Shown: piece after piece, positions 1 through 5,229 of the stretch
How positions within the stretch are numbered: position 1 is the first letter of the stretch
How the letters are laid out: every line of letters begins with the position of its first letter
Source of the DNA: an uncultured bacterium
GTDB lineage: Bacteria; Bacillota; Clostridia; Oscillospirales; Butyricicoccaceae
Reading direction: 5' to 3'
DNA length: 9,326 bases
Assembly: GCA_905215125.1 (NCBI GenBank)
Contig: CAJMOV010000059.1
Location: 1 to 9,326, forward strand
The notes under the pieces: model-generated
The model's database searches: none
Seen by the model: the letters and a program-made list of their open reading frames with translations, nothing else
Told to the model about the DNA's origin: nothing
Program-made: the position numbers and the translations under genes

Positions 1-1222
1 GCGTCTTTTTCTTCCAGGTGTGCTCGGGGTCGAAGATGGTATAAGGCTCGGAGCTGTCGATGTACTCGTCGTGCAGCGTCAGCACGTCGGCCAGGTATTG
101 CCCCGTCGTGTTGTCAACCAGCCGCCAGACCTTTTTGAAATGGGGGTTGGTGATTTTTCCAACGTTTTCCGATATCTTGATGCGGGGGATGATTTCGCCG
201 TCCTTGCCTTCGATGGCGGCGAGCTTGTAAACGCCGCCGAACACCGGCTCGCTGCGCGAGGTGATAAGCCGTTCGCCGATGCCGAAGGTGTCGATGCAGG
301 CGCCCTGGATGATGAGATCGCGGATGCGAAACTCGTCCAGCGAGTTGGAAGCGACGATGCGGCAATCGCTCAGGCCCGCTTCATCCAGCGCTTTTCGGAT
401 GCGCTTGCTCAGATAAGCCATGTCGCCCGAATCAATGCGCACCCCTTTGAGACGGAAGCCTCGGGGCTCGAGCACCTCATGGGCAGTGCGGATGGCGTTG
501 GGCAGGCCGCTTTTCAGTACATTGTAGGTGTCGATGAGCAGGGTGCAGTCCTGGGGATAGGTTTCGGCATAGGCACAGAAGGCCTCATATTCGCTGTCGA
601 ACATCTGGACCCAGCTGTGGGCCATGGTGCCTGCTGCGGGGACGGCATAGTCCCGGTCGCACAGCACGCAGGCTGTGCCGGCGCATCCGCCGATATAGGC
701 CGCCCGCGCGCCCAGCACAGCGCCGTCGGCCCCTTGCGCCCGGCGCGAGCCGAACTCCAGCACGGCGCGGCCCTGGGCGGCTCGTACCATCCGACTGGCT
801 TTGGTGGCGATCAGGCTTTGGTGATTGATGGTCAGAAGCACCATGGTTTCGATGAACTGGGCCTGCATGACGGGGCCGCGCACCGTGACAATGGGCTCGC
901 CGGGAAAGATGGGGCTGCCCTCCGGCACGGCCCACACGTCGCACGCGAAGCGGAAATTGCGGATGTATTCCAGGAAGCGTTCGGAAAAGCAATGCTTTGA
1001 ACGCAGGTAGGCGATGTCCTCGTCGTCAAAATGGAGGTTTTGCAGGTAATTCACCAGCTGCTCCGTTCCTGCCATGATGGCGTAGCCGCCGCCGTCGGGA
1101 ACCTTGCGGAAAAACATGTCGAAATAGGCGATGGTGTCGCCCACGCCCTGTTCCAGATAGCCGTTTGCCATGGTGAACTCGTAAAAGTCGGTCAGCATGG
1201 AATAATTTTTTTTGAGCAGCAT
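1..1222 (-). CDS. pncB: Nicotinate phosphoribosyltransferase (C-terminus cut by window edge)
   Basis: This enzyme joins nicotinate to PRPP, with ATP hydrolysis, to give nicotinate mononucleotide, the entry step of the Preiss-Handler NAD salvage pathway in the cytoplasm. Reading the minus strand gives 407 codons without a stop. The N-terminus (MLLKKNYSMLTDFYEFTMAN) matches the family's opening LTDxYxxTM pattern. EFGSRRAQG (156-164) is a conserved substrate-binding stretch. GTMAHSW (198-204) carries His202, the position of the histidine that is phosphorylated in this family. DTYNVLKSG (231-239), RIDSGD (262-267) and GIGERLITS (314-322) form the phosphoribosyl and phosphate-binding core. The family is usually about 480-490 residues, so roughly 75 C-terminal residues lie beyond position 1. 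The ATG at 1222 was chosen because AGGAGA lies 10 bases upstream; the next in-frame ATG, 24 bases further in, has no such site. The gene diverges from thrC. Family assignment is secure. Confidence 0.96.
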   Translation of the reverse strand, partial: MLLKKNYSMLTDFYEFTMANGYLEQGVGDTIAYFDMFFRKVPDGGGYAIMAGTEQLVNYLQNLHFDDEDIAYLRSKHCFSERFLEYIRNFRFACDVWAVPEGSPIFPGEPIVTVRGPVMQAQFIETMVLLTINHQSLIATKASRMVRAAQGRAVLEFGSRRAQGADGAVLGARAAYIGGCAGTACVLCDRDYAVPAAGTMAHSWVQMFDSEYEAFCAYAETYPQDCTLLIDTYNVLKSGLPNAIRTAHEVLEPRGFRLKGVRIDSGDMAYLSKRIRKALDEAGLSDCRIVASNSLDEFRIRDLIIQGACIDTFGIGERLITSRSEPVFGGVYKLAAIEGKDGEIIPRIKISENVGKITNPHFKKVWRLVDNTTGQYLADVLTLHDEYIDSSEPYTIFDPEHTWKKKT

Positions 1223-1232
1223 TGCCCAACAC

Positions 1233-1238
1233 TCTCCT
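1233..1238 (-). promoter_or_regulatory. Ribosome binding site of pncB
   Basis: The minus strand reads AGGAGA here, 10 bases before the ATG at 1222. It fixes the start codon of pncB in preference to the second in-frame ATG at codon 9. Confidence 0.75.
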
Positions 1239-1243
1239 GTTCC

Positions 1244-1265
1244 GGCGCGCCGCTTGCGGCGCGTC
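1244..1265 (-). other. GC-rich hairpin in the pncB leader
   Basis: CGCGCCGC (1246-1253) and GCGGCGCG (1256-1263) are perfect inverted repeats separated by TT. A G-T and a G-C pair extend the stem to 10 pairs (1244-1265). It would lie in the pncB leader, ending 5 bases before the AGGAGA site. No run of U follows, so it is not an intrinsic terminator. It may stabilise the leader or limit ribosome access. The pairing is directly visible; any function is inference. Confidence 0.5.
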
Positions 1266-1341
1266 CGTTGTAATTATGGCTGCTGTGTCGCTGCGCCGGC
1301 GGCATCACCCAGCCGCTCTGCATGAAAGCCGTATCGCAGCT

Positions 1342-1350
1342 ATTATATCA
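1342..1350 (-). promoter_or_regulatory. Extended -10 promoter of pncB
   Basis: The minus strand reads TGATATAAT, a perfect TATAAT -10 element (1342-1347) preceded by the TGn extension. No good -35 hexamer is found 16-18 bases upstream, as is common for extended -10 promoters. Transcription would start near 1335, giving a leader of about 110 bases before the pncB ATG, containing the GC hairpin at 1244-1265. Confidence 0.65.
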
Positions 1351-1392
1351 CATTGTTCAGTAAATAGCACCGTCATATCTCACAATAAAACA

Positions 1393-1446
1393 GGCTGAGA
1401 GAGCCCCGCAAGGGCTCTCCGGCGCAAAGCCAGGCGCCGTGCAGCC
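1393..1446. other. Potential three-way-junction nucleic-acid structure
   Basis: Three nested or adjacent perfect inverted repeats fit a closed three-way junction. P1 is GGCTG (1393-1397) with CAGCC (1442-1446). P2 is GAGAGCCC (1399-1406) with GGGCTCTC (1412-1419), closed by loop CGCAA. P3 is CGGCGC (1420-1425) with GCGCCG (1434-1439), closed by loop AAAGCCAG. P2 and P3 abut with no unpaired base; the junction has only A1398 and 1440-1441 unpaired. All pairs are Watson-Crick, so either strand could fold. Read on the minus strand, P1 is followed at once by TGTTTTATT, which is terminator-like. The element lies upstream of both likely transcription starts, so it is not in either obvious leader. 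It matches no riboswitch class I can recognise. It could be a small RNA, part of a longer thrC leader from a weaker upstream promoter, an old terminator, or chance in GC-rich DNA. Confidence 0.45.
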
Positions 1447-1476
1447 GGCTCCCCCGCAAAATGTTGCTTCGGCAGG

Positions 1477-1505
1477 TAGACAAAGGGCGGATGCCCTGTT
1501 ACAAT
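1477..1505 (+). promoter_or_regulatory. Promoter of the thrC operon
   Basis: TAGACA (1477-1482, 5 of 6 to the -35 consensus) and TACAAT (1500-1505, 5 of 6 to the -10 consensus) are separated by 17 bases. A TGT immediately before the -10 gives the extended TGn motif. Transcription would begin near 1512, leaving a short leader of about 33 bases that holds the AAGGAGGG site. This placement argues against starting thrC at the in-frame ATG codons at 1461, 1491 or 1512, which lie upstream of or at the transcript start. Confidence 0.65.
1484..1497. promoter_or_regulatory. Palindrome filling the thrC promoter spacer
   Basis: AGGGC (1484-1488) and GCCCT (1493-1497) form a perfect inverted repeat around GGAT, located between the -35 and -10 elements. 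A dyad at this position could be a repressor operator. No regulator gene is present in the window to link it to, so this is a suggestion only. Confidence 0.35.
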
Positions 1506-1526
1506 CAGATTATGGCATCAGATAAT

Positions 1527-1534
1527 AAGGAGGG
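1527..1534 (+). promoter_or_regulatory. Ribosome binding site of thrC
   Basis: AAGGAGGG lies 10 bases before the ATG at 1545. It is the only strong Shine-Dalgarno sequence near the possible starts and decides the start of thrC. Confidence 0.85.
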
Positions 1535-1544
1535 ATATTCCCCT

Positions 1545-3050
1545 ATGCAGTATATCAGCACCCGCGGGCAGACGGATGCCGTGGCATCGGCAGGCGCCAT
1601 TCTGCGCGGCCTGGCCCTGGACGGCGGGCTGTACCTGCCCGACACCTTGCCCGCTGTGCCGCCCGGGGACATTGGGCGTATGTCCGAGCTGCCCTATGCC
1701 GTCCTGGCGGCCCGGCTGCTGTCGCGCTGGCTGACCGATTACAGCGAAGACGAGCTGCTGGCCTTTACGCGGGCTGCCTATGCGCCCGAGCGCTTCGCGC
1801 CCGCGGACGTCGCGCCTCTGCGCCGGCTGGACCGGGATACGTCGGTGCTCGAGCTGTTCCACGGCCCGACCTGCGCCTTTAAGGACTTTGCCCTGCAAAT
1901 GCTGCCCTGGCTGCTGACAGCCGCCGCGCGCAAATGCGGCGAAAATAAAACAATCGCCATCCTGACGGCAACATCGGGCGACACGGGAAAGGCGGCTATG
2001 ATGGGCTTTATGGATGTGCCGCAGACCTGCATAGCCGTCTTTTATCCAGATGGAGGCACCAGCGATATTCAGCGACTGCAAATGGCCGCCCAGCAGGGAA
2101 ACAACGTCGCTGTCTTTGCCGTGCGCGGCAACTTTGATGATGCGCAGAGCGGCGTCAAGGCCCTGTTTACTGATGAGGGGCTGGCCCGCCGCCTGGCGAG
2201 GGAGGGCATTATGTTGTCCTCGGCCAATTCCATTAATTGGGGTCGCCTGGCGCCACAAATCGTATATTATTACTCCGCCTATGCGCGATTGGTCAAGAAC
2301 GGGGTTATCACCTTGGGGGAAAGGGTCAATTTTTGTGTGCCGACAGGCAATTTCGGCAATATCCTGGCCGGGTATCTGGCGAAAAAAAGCGGCCTGCCCG
2401 TCGGAAAGCTGATCTGCGCGTCCAACCGCAACAACGTTCTGACCGACTTCATCCATACGGGCGTGTACGACAAAAACCGTCCCTTTGCCCGCACGGCGTC
2501 CCCTTCGATGGATATCCTGATCTCATCCAACCTTGAACGTTTGCTTTTCCTGCTGTCCGGCCGCGACAGCGCGCGCTGCCGCGATTGGATGGAGGGGCTG
2601 AAAACGGCCGGGAGGTATGACGTTGGTCCCGATATGCTGTGCGCGCTGCGGGAGGAAGGCTTTGCCGCCGGCTGGTGTGACGATGCGGACACAGCGGAGG
2701 AAATTGCCCGTGCCTTCCGCGAAGACAGCTATCTTTGCGATCCCCATACCGCCGTCGCGCTGCGCGCGGCTCGGCGGGAAAGGGAGAAAACCGGCGACAG
2801 GACGCACACTGTAGTGCTGGCGACGGCCTCTCCCTTCAAATTCGCCCCAGCCATTCTGCCTGCGTTAGGGGTTGATGCCTGCGGCAGCGGGTTTGACCTG
2901 CTGCGCCGCTTGTCCCAGGTGTCGGGACAGCCTGTGCCGCCTTCTCTCGCCGGTCTGGAGCAGGCGGCGGTGCGGTTTACGTCGGTATGGGAAAAAACGC
3001 AGATGCGCGATGCCCTATGCGGCTGGCTGGAAGGAGGGGAAGCACAGTGA
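1545..3050 (+). CDS. thrC: Threonine synthase
   Basis: This PLP enzyme converts O-phospho-L-homoserine and water to L-threonine and phosphate, the last step of threonine synthesis, in the cytoplasm. The product is 501 residues, the usual size for the longer two-domain form (N-terminal Thr_synth_N domain of about 80 residues plus a fold-type II PLP domain). The opening MQYISTRG and the LDGGLYLP stretch (25-32) are typical. Lys113 in GPTCAFKDFA is the PLP-binding lysine. SGDTGKA (144-150) and SANSINWGRL (226-235) are family signatures, and GNFGN (268-272) is the loop that binds the PLP phosphate. The ATG at 1545 follows AAGGAGGG at good spacing. The stop overlaps the GTG of the next gene by 4 bases, implying translational coupling. 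The partner is a phosphoglycerate-mutase-family enzyme rather than a GHMP-type ThrB. No leader peptide or T-box was recognised upstream. Identification is secure. Confidence 0.97.
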   Translation: MQYISTRGQTDAVASAGAILRGLALDGGLYLPDTLPAVPPGDIGRMSELPYAVLAARLLSRWLTDYSEDELLAFTRAAYAPERFAPADVAPLRRLDRDTSVLELFHGPTCAFKDFALQMLPWLLTAAARKCGENKTIAILTATSGDTGKAAMMGFMDVPQTCIAVFYPDGGTSDIQRLQMAAQQGNNVAVFAVRGNFDDAQSGVKALFTDEGLARRLAREGIMLSSANSINWGRLAPQIVYYYSAYARLVKNGVITLGERVNFCVPTGNFGNILAGYLAKKSGLPVGKLICASNRNNVLTDFIHTGVYDKNRPFARTASPSMDILISSNLERLLFLLSGRDSARCRDWMEGLKTAGRYDVGPDMLCALREEGFAAGWCDDADTAEEIARAFREDSYLCDPHTAVALRAARREREKTGDRTHTVVLATASPFKFAPAILPALGVDACGSGFDLLRRLSQVSGQPVPPSLAGLEQAAVRFTSVWEKTQMRDALCGWLEGGEAQ

Positions 3051-4261
3051 AATCGGTTGTTTTTCTCGCCGACGGCATGGCCGATCGGCCTGTGGACGAG
3101 CTGGCCGGCATGACCCCGCTGGAAAAGGCGTCTACCCCGAACATGGATGCCCTGGCGCAAAACGGTCTGTTCGGTCTGACGCGCACCGTGCCGGAGGGGA
3201 TGCCTCCCGGCAGCGACACGGCCAACCTGTCGGTCTTTGGCTACGACCCCAGGAAGTGGTACACCGGCCGCTCGCCGCTGGAGGCGGTCAGCATGGGCGT
3301 TGAGCTGAGCGAGACAGACGTTGCATACCGATGCAATTTCGTCACCCTTTCCAGCGCACAGTCGATGGAGGAAGCCGTCATGGAAGATTACAGCGCCGGG
3401 GAGCTCTCCACCGGGGAGGCCGCCGAGCTGGTCGATTTTCTCAACGTGCGTTTTCATACGGCGCGCACCCATCTTTTCCCTGGCATTACTTACCGCCATT
3501 GTCTGGTTCATTACGACGCCGAGACAGGCGCCGTCCTGACCCCGCCGCACGACATATCGGGAAAGCCTGTACGCGAATATCTGCCACACGGGCAGTATGC
3601 CGGCCTGCTGCGGTCGATGATGGAATATTCCTACGAGGTGCTGCGTGATCACCCCGTCAACGTCCGCCGCGTCATCGAAGGCAAGCCGCCGGCGACGGCG
3701 GTATGGTTCTGGGGGGAGGGACGAAAGCCTTCCCTGCCCACCTTTCAGGAAAAATACGGCGTGCGCGGCAGCGTCATCTCGGCCGTCGACCTCATCCAGG
3801 GCATCGGGCTGTGCGCCGGGCTGCGGGTCATCCGCGTTGAAGGGGCGACGGGCAATTACCACACCGATTTTGCCGCCAAGGGCCGCGCCGCCATCGAAGC
3901 GCTGCGCGAAGGGGACGACTTCGTCTATATCCATGTCGAGGCCCCCGATGAATGTGGACACCGACATGAAATCAGCGAAAAGGTTTATTCCATCGAGCAG
4001 ATCGACCACAAAATCATCGCCCCTGTTATGGATTATCTCCGCGGCTGCGGCGAGGACTATTCCGTCCTGCTCATGCCCGACCATCCGACCCCGCTTGACA
4101 TCCGCACCCATACGTCCGAGCCGGTGCCCTTCGCCCTGATGCGCAAGGGTGACTGCGGGCTGGAGCCGCGTCGTTTTACTGAGAAGCAGGCCCTTTCGGC
4201 AGGCGTGTATCTCAGCGACGCCTATACCCTGATGGATCGCCTGTTGGGGAAGAAGGGATAG
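3047..4261 (+). CDS. Cofactor-independent phosphoglycerate mutase family protein, probable homoserine kinase
   Basis: A 404-residue member of the alkaline phosphatase/iPGM superfamily, close to the archaeal-type apgM group. The GTG start at 3047 follows AAGGAGGGG and overlaps the thrC stop in GTGA. Visible motifs are DGMADRP (9-15, metal-binding Asp9), PEGMPPGSDTANLS (49-62, with Ser56 as the expected phospho-acceptor), GYDPRKWYTGRSPLEA (65-80), the metal ligands in APDECGHRHE (299-308) and PDHPTPLDIRTHTSEP (344-359). All expected catalytic residues seem intact, so the protein is probably an active phosphotransferase. Members of this family lying beside threonine genes have been proposed as homoserine kinases (TIGRFAM 'hyp_Hser_kinase') in species lacking the GHMP-type ThrB. 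The tight coupling with thrC favours homoserine to O-phosphohomoserine here. The alternative is true 2,3-bisphosphoglycerate-independent phosphoglycerate mutase activity in glycolysis. Family membership is firm; the substrate is inferred from context. Confidence 0.9.
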   Translation: MKSVVFLADGMADRPVDELAGMTPLEKASTPNMDALAQNGLFGLTRTVPEGMPPGSDTANLSVFGYDPRKWYTGRSPLEAVSMGVELSETDVAYRCNFVTLSSAQSMEEAVMEDYSAGELSTGEAAELVDFLNVRFHTARTHLFPGITYRHCLVHYDAETGAVLTPPHDISGKPVREYLPHGQYAGLLRSMMEYSYEVLRDHPVNVRRVIEGKPPATAVWFWGEGRKPSLPTFQEKYGVRGSVISAVDLIQGIGLCAGLRVIRVEGATGNYHTDFAAKGRAAIEALREGDDFVYIHVEAPDECGHRHEISEKVYSIEQIDHKIIAPVMDYLRGCGEDYSVLLMPDHPTPLDIRTHTSEPVPFALMRKGDCGLEPRRFTEKQALSAGVYLSDAYTLMDRLLGKKG

Positions 4262-4456
4262 CGGCGGACGCGGTTTCCCGAAGACAATGCACCGGCAAAG
4301 ATCGGCAGAGGGCCTGTTATCCCCACAGCCGCACCATAAGCGCCGCCAATCCGTGCTGGGCGGAACAGGGGCAGCTCCAAAGCTGCTGCGCGGTATCACC
4401 AGGGATTGCAAAGCTGCGTCCGCCCGGGCCTGCATAAGTGGGAAAGGAGAAAAGAT
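4262..4456 (+). other. Intergenic stretch without recognised gene
   Basis: These 195 bases separate the threonine unit from the VanZ-like gene. A short inverted repeat (GCAGC and GCTGC around TCCAAA, near 4371-4386) and a CCGCC/GGCGG pair are present, but none is followed by a U run, so no clear terminator for the threonine operon was found. A weak promoter-like TTGCAA (4406) with CATAAG (4433) has poor spacing. A 60-codon open frame from 4287 lacks a ribosome binding site and family resemblance. The VanZ gene may therefore be read through from the thrC promoter. Confidence 0.4.
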
Positions 4457-5059
4457 ATGCATGCTGTAGTTGATTGCGTCAAGCACTATGCGGGGCAGAT
4501 GCTGCCGTATATGCAGATTGCCCTGCCTGTTTATTTGATCGTCCGCACAGCAATCCTAGCCCGAGGTCGGCCCTCCGGGAAGGAAATCAAATGGCTGCGG
4601 GAAGGGCTGTTGCTTTGTTTCGTTCTGTTTTGCGTCGGCCTCGCGTCGCAGGCTGTTTTGCCGGCGCGAAATGGCACGCAAATTTTAACGGTGTTTTCCG
4701 AGGGCTGGGGAGAAGATGCGCGAAGGGGAGGATTCAATTTCGTCCCCCTGCGAACCATTTGGGAGTATTATACCAGAGGCTACGTCCCACTGTTTACCGA
4801 CAATGTCCTGGCCAATATTGGAATATTTGCGCCCATCGGATTCTGCGTGCCTATGCTTTGGCCCCGCTGGAGAAAATGGAGTAAAACCGTCCTGCTAGGC
4901 GCGGCTATCTCCTGTTCGGTAGAAATCTGGCAGATTTTTATTCTTCGTGCTGTCGATATCGACGACGTCATCCTCAACACCCTGGGGGCTGCACTCGGGT
5001 ATGCCTGCTTTGCTGTGCTACGCAAGTGCATGGCTCTTATTGCGAAAAAGAATACATGA
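4457..5059 (+). CDS. VanZ-like family integral membrane protein
   Basis: A 200-residue membrane protein with about five hydrophobic segments, near residues 16-34, 49-69, 115-135, 143-163 and 168-188. The VanZ-like signature is clear: FNFVPLRTI (93-101), NVLANIGIFAPIGF (116-129), EIWQ (156-159), then Arg164 and DIDDVILNTLGAALGY (167-182). VanZ proper gives low-level teicoplanin resistance in vanA clusters, and some relatives affect lipoglycopeptide susceptibility, but most chromosomal homologues have no known role. No vanHAX or regulator genes lie nearby, so a resistance function should not be assumed. The start ATG at 4457 has AAAGGAGA seven bases upstream, which excludes an ATG at 4406. The gene appears less GC-rich than its neighbours by eye, which could hint at separate acquisition or simply reflect hydrophobic codons. 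It ends in a terminator hairpin. Confidence 0.88.
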   Translation: MHAVVDCVKHYAGQMLPYMQIALPVYLIVRTAILARGRPSGKEIKWLREGLLLCFVLFCVGLASQAVLPARNGTQILTVFSEGWGEDARRGGFNFVPLRTIWEYYTRGYVPLFTDNVLANIGIFAPIGFCVPMLWPRWRKWSKTVLLGAAISCSVEIWQIFILRAVDIDDVILNTLGAALGYACFAVLRKCMALIAKKNT

Positions 5060-5096
5060 TTAGAAAAGGGACTTAATCAAGCCCCTTTTCTGATCA
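5057..5096. terminator. Terminator hairpin after the VanZ-like gene, overlapping its stop codon
   Basis: Positions 5057-5070 pair with 5083-5096 (14 pairs, one G-U), with AGAAAAGGG and CCCTTTTCT at the core. An A-C mismatch and three more pairs (5072-5074 with 5079-5081) continue the stem to an AATC loop. The GC-rich part (5068-5085) is followed by TTTTCT on the plus strand and, by symmetry, by the complement of AGAAAA on the minus strand. It can act as an intrinsic terminator, possibly in both directions. Its outer stem starts with the TGA stop of the upstream gene. Confidence 0.75.
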
Positions 5097-5163
5097 TAGC
5101 CTGCGGCAATTTAGCTCGTAACAAATGTTTCAAGGAGGGGATTTTGCCGCTCGCCGCTGCTGT

Positions 5164-5193
5164 TTGACAGAACTCTTCCAAAAGGTGTATAAT
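5164..5193 (+). promoter_or_regulatory. Consensus sigma-A promoter of the typA operon
   Basis: A perfect TTGACA (5164-5169) and a perfect TATAAT (5188-5193) are separated by 18 bases. Transcription would start near 5200, giving a leader of about 30 bases with AGAGAGG (5214-5220) as the ribosome binding site. It is the strongest promoter in the window and would serve typA, the GNAT gene and the ATPase gene. Confidence 0.9.
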
Positions 5194-5229
5194 AAACCGT
5201 TAAAACAACATCCAGAGAGGATTTTCAAT

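Noticed and set aside
20..1000. Plus-strand open frame of 326 codons opposite pncB
   Set aside because: It is antisense to a clear pncB reading frame with intact family motifs, has no ribosome binding site and shows no recognisable domain. GC-rich codons make long antisense frames common here.
1391..1406. TPP riboswitch (CTGAGA) resemblance
   Set aside because: Only the CTGAGA hexamer matches; the required ACCUGAUCUGG-type second half is absent and the downstream gene is not a thiamine gene.
1393..1485. Cyclic-di-GMP-I (GEMM) riboswitch resemblance
   Set aside because: GCGCAAAGCC, a GNRA-like hairpin loop and GGCAGGTAGAC recall the GEMM core, but the conserved GGCAAACC segment and the ACGCAAAGC form are absent and the fold differs. 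The thrC promoter also overlaps its 3' part.
1461..1544. Longer thrC beginning at upstream in-frame ATG codons
   Set aside because: The extra 28 residues match no threonine synthase N-terminus, lack a ribosome binding site and overlap the predicted promoter.
1381..1545. Threonine T-box or attenuator leader for thrC
   Set aside because: No TGGNACCGCG T-box sequence, no threonine-rich leader peptide and no terminator with a U run before thrC.
1518..2456. Minus-strand open frame of 312 codons opposite thrC
   Set aside because: Antisense shadow of thrC with low-complexity composition and no motif.
4287..4469. 60-codon open frame between the PGM-like gene and the VanZ-like gene
   Set aside because: No ribosome binding site, basic low-complexity translation, and overlap with the VanZ-like start.
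2729..4486. Minus-strand open frame of 585 codons opposite thrC and the PGM-like gene
   Set aside because: It spans two well-supported coding genes and an intergenic gap, its translation is rich in H, R, G and Q with no domain, and no ribosome binding site precedes its start.
5103..5150. Inverted repeat GCGGCAA / TTGCCGC upstream of the typA promoter
   Set aside because: Only 7 pairs with a 34-base loop and located upstream of the transcription start; chance is the simplest explanation.
5125..5229. Longer typA beginning at 5125
   Set aside because: The consensus TTGACA/TATAAT promoter lies inside this extension, and the ATG at 5230 has a good ribosome binding site and matches the family N-terminus.
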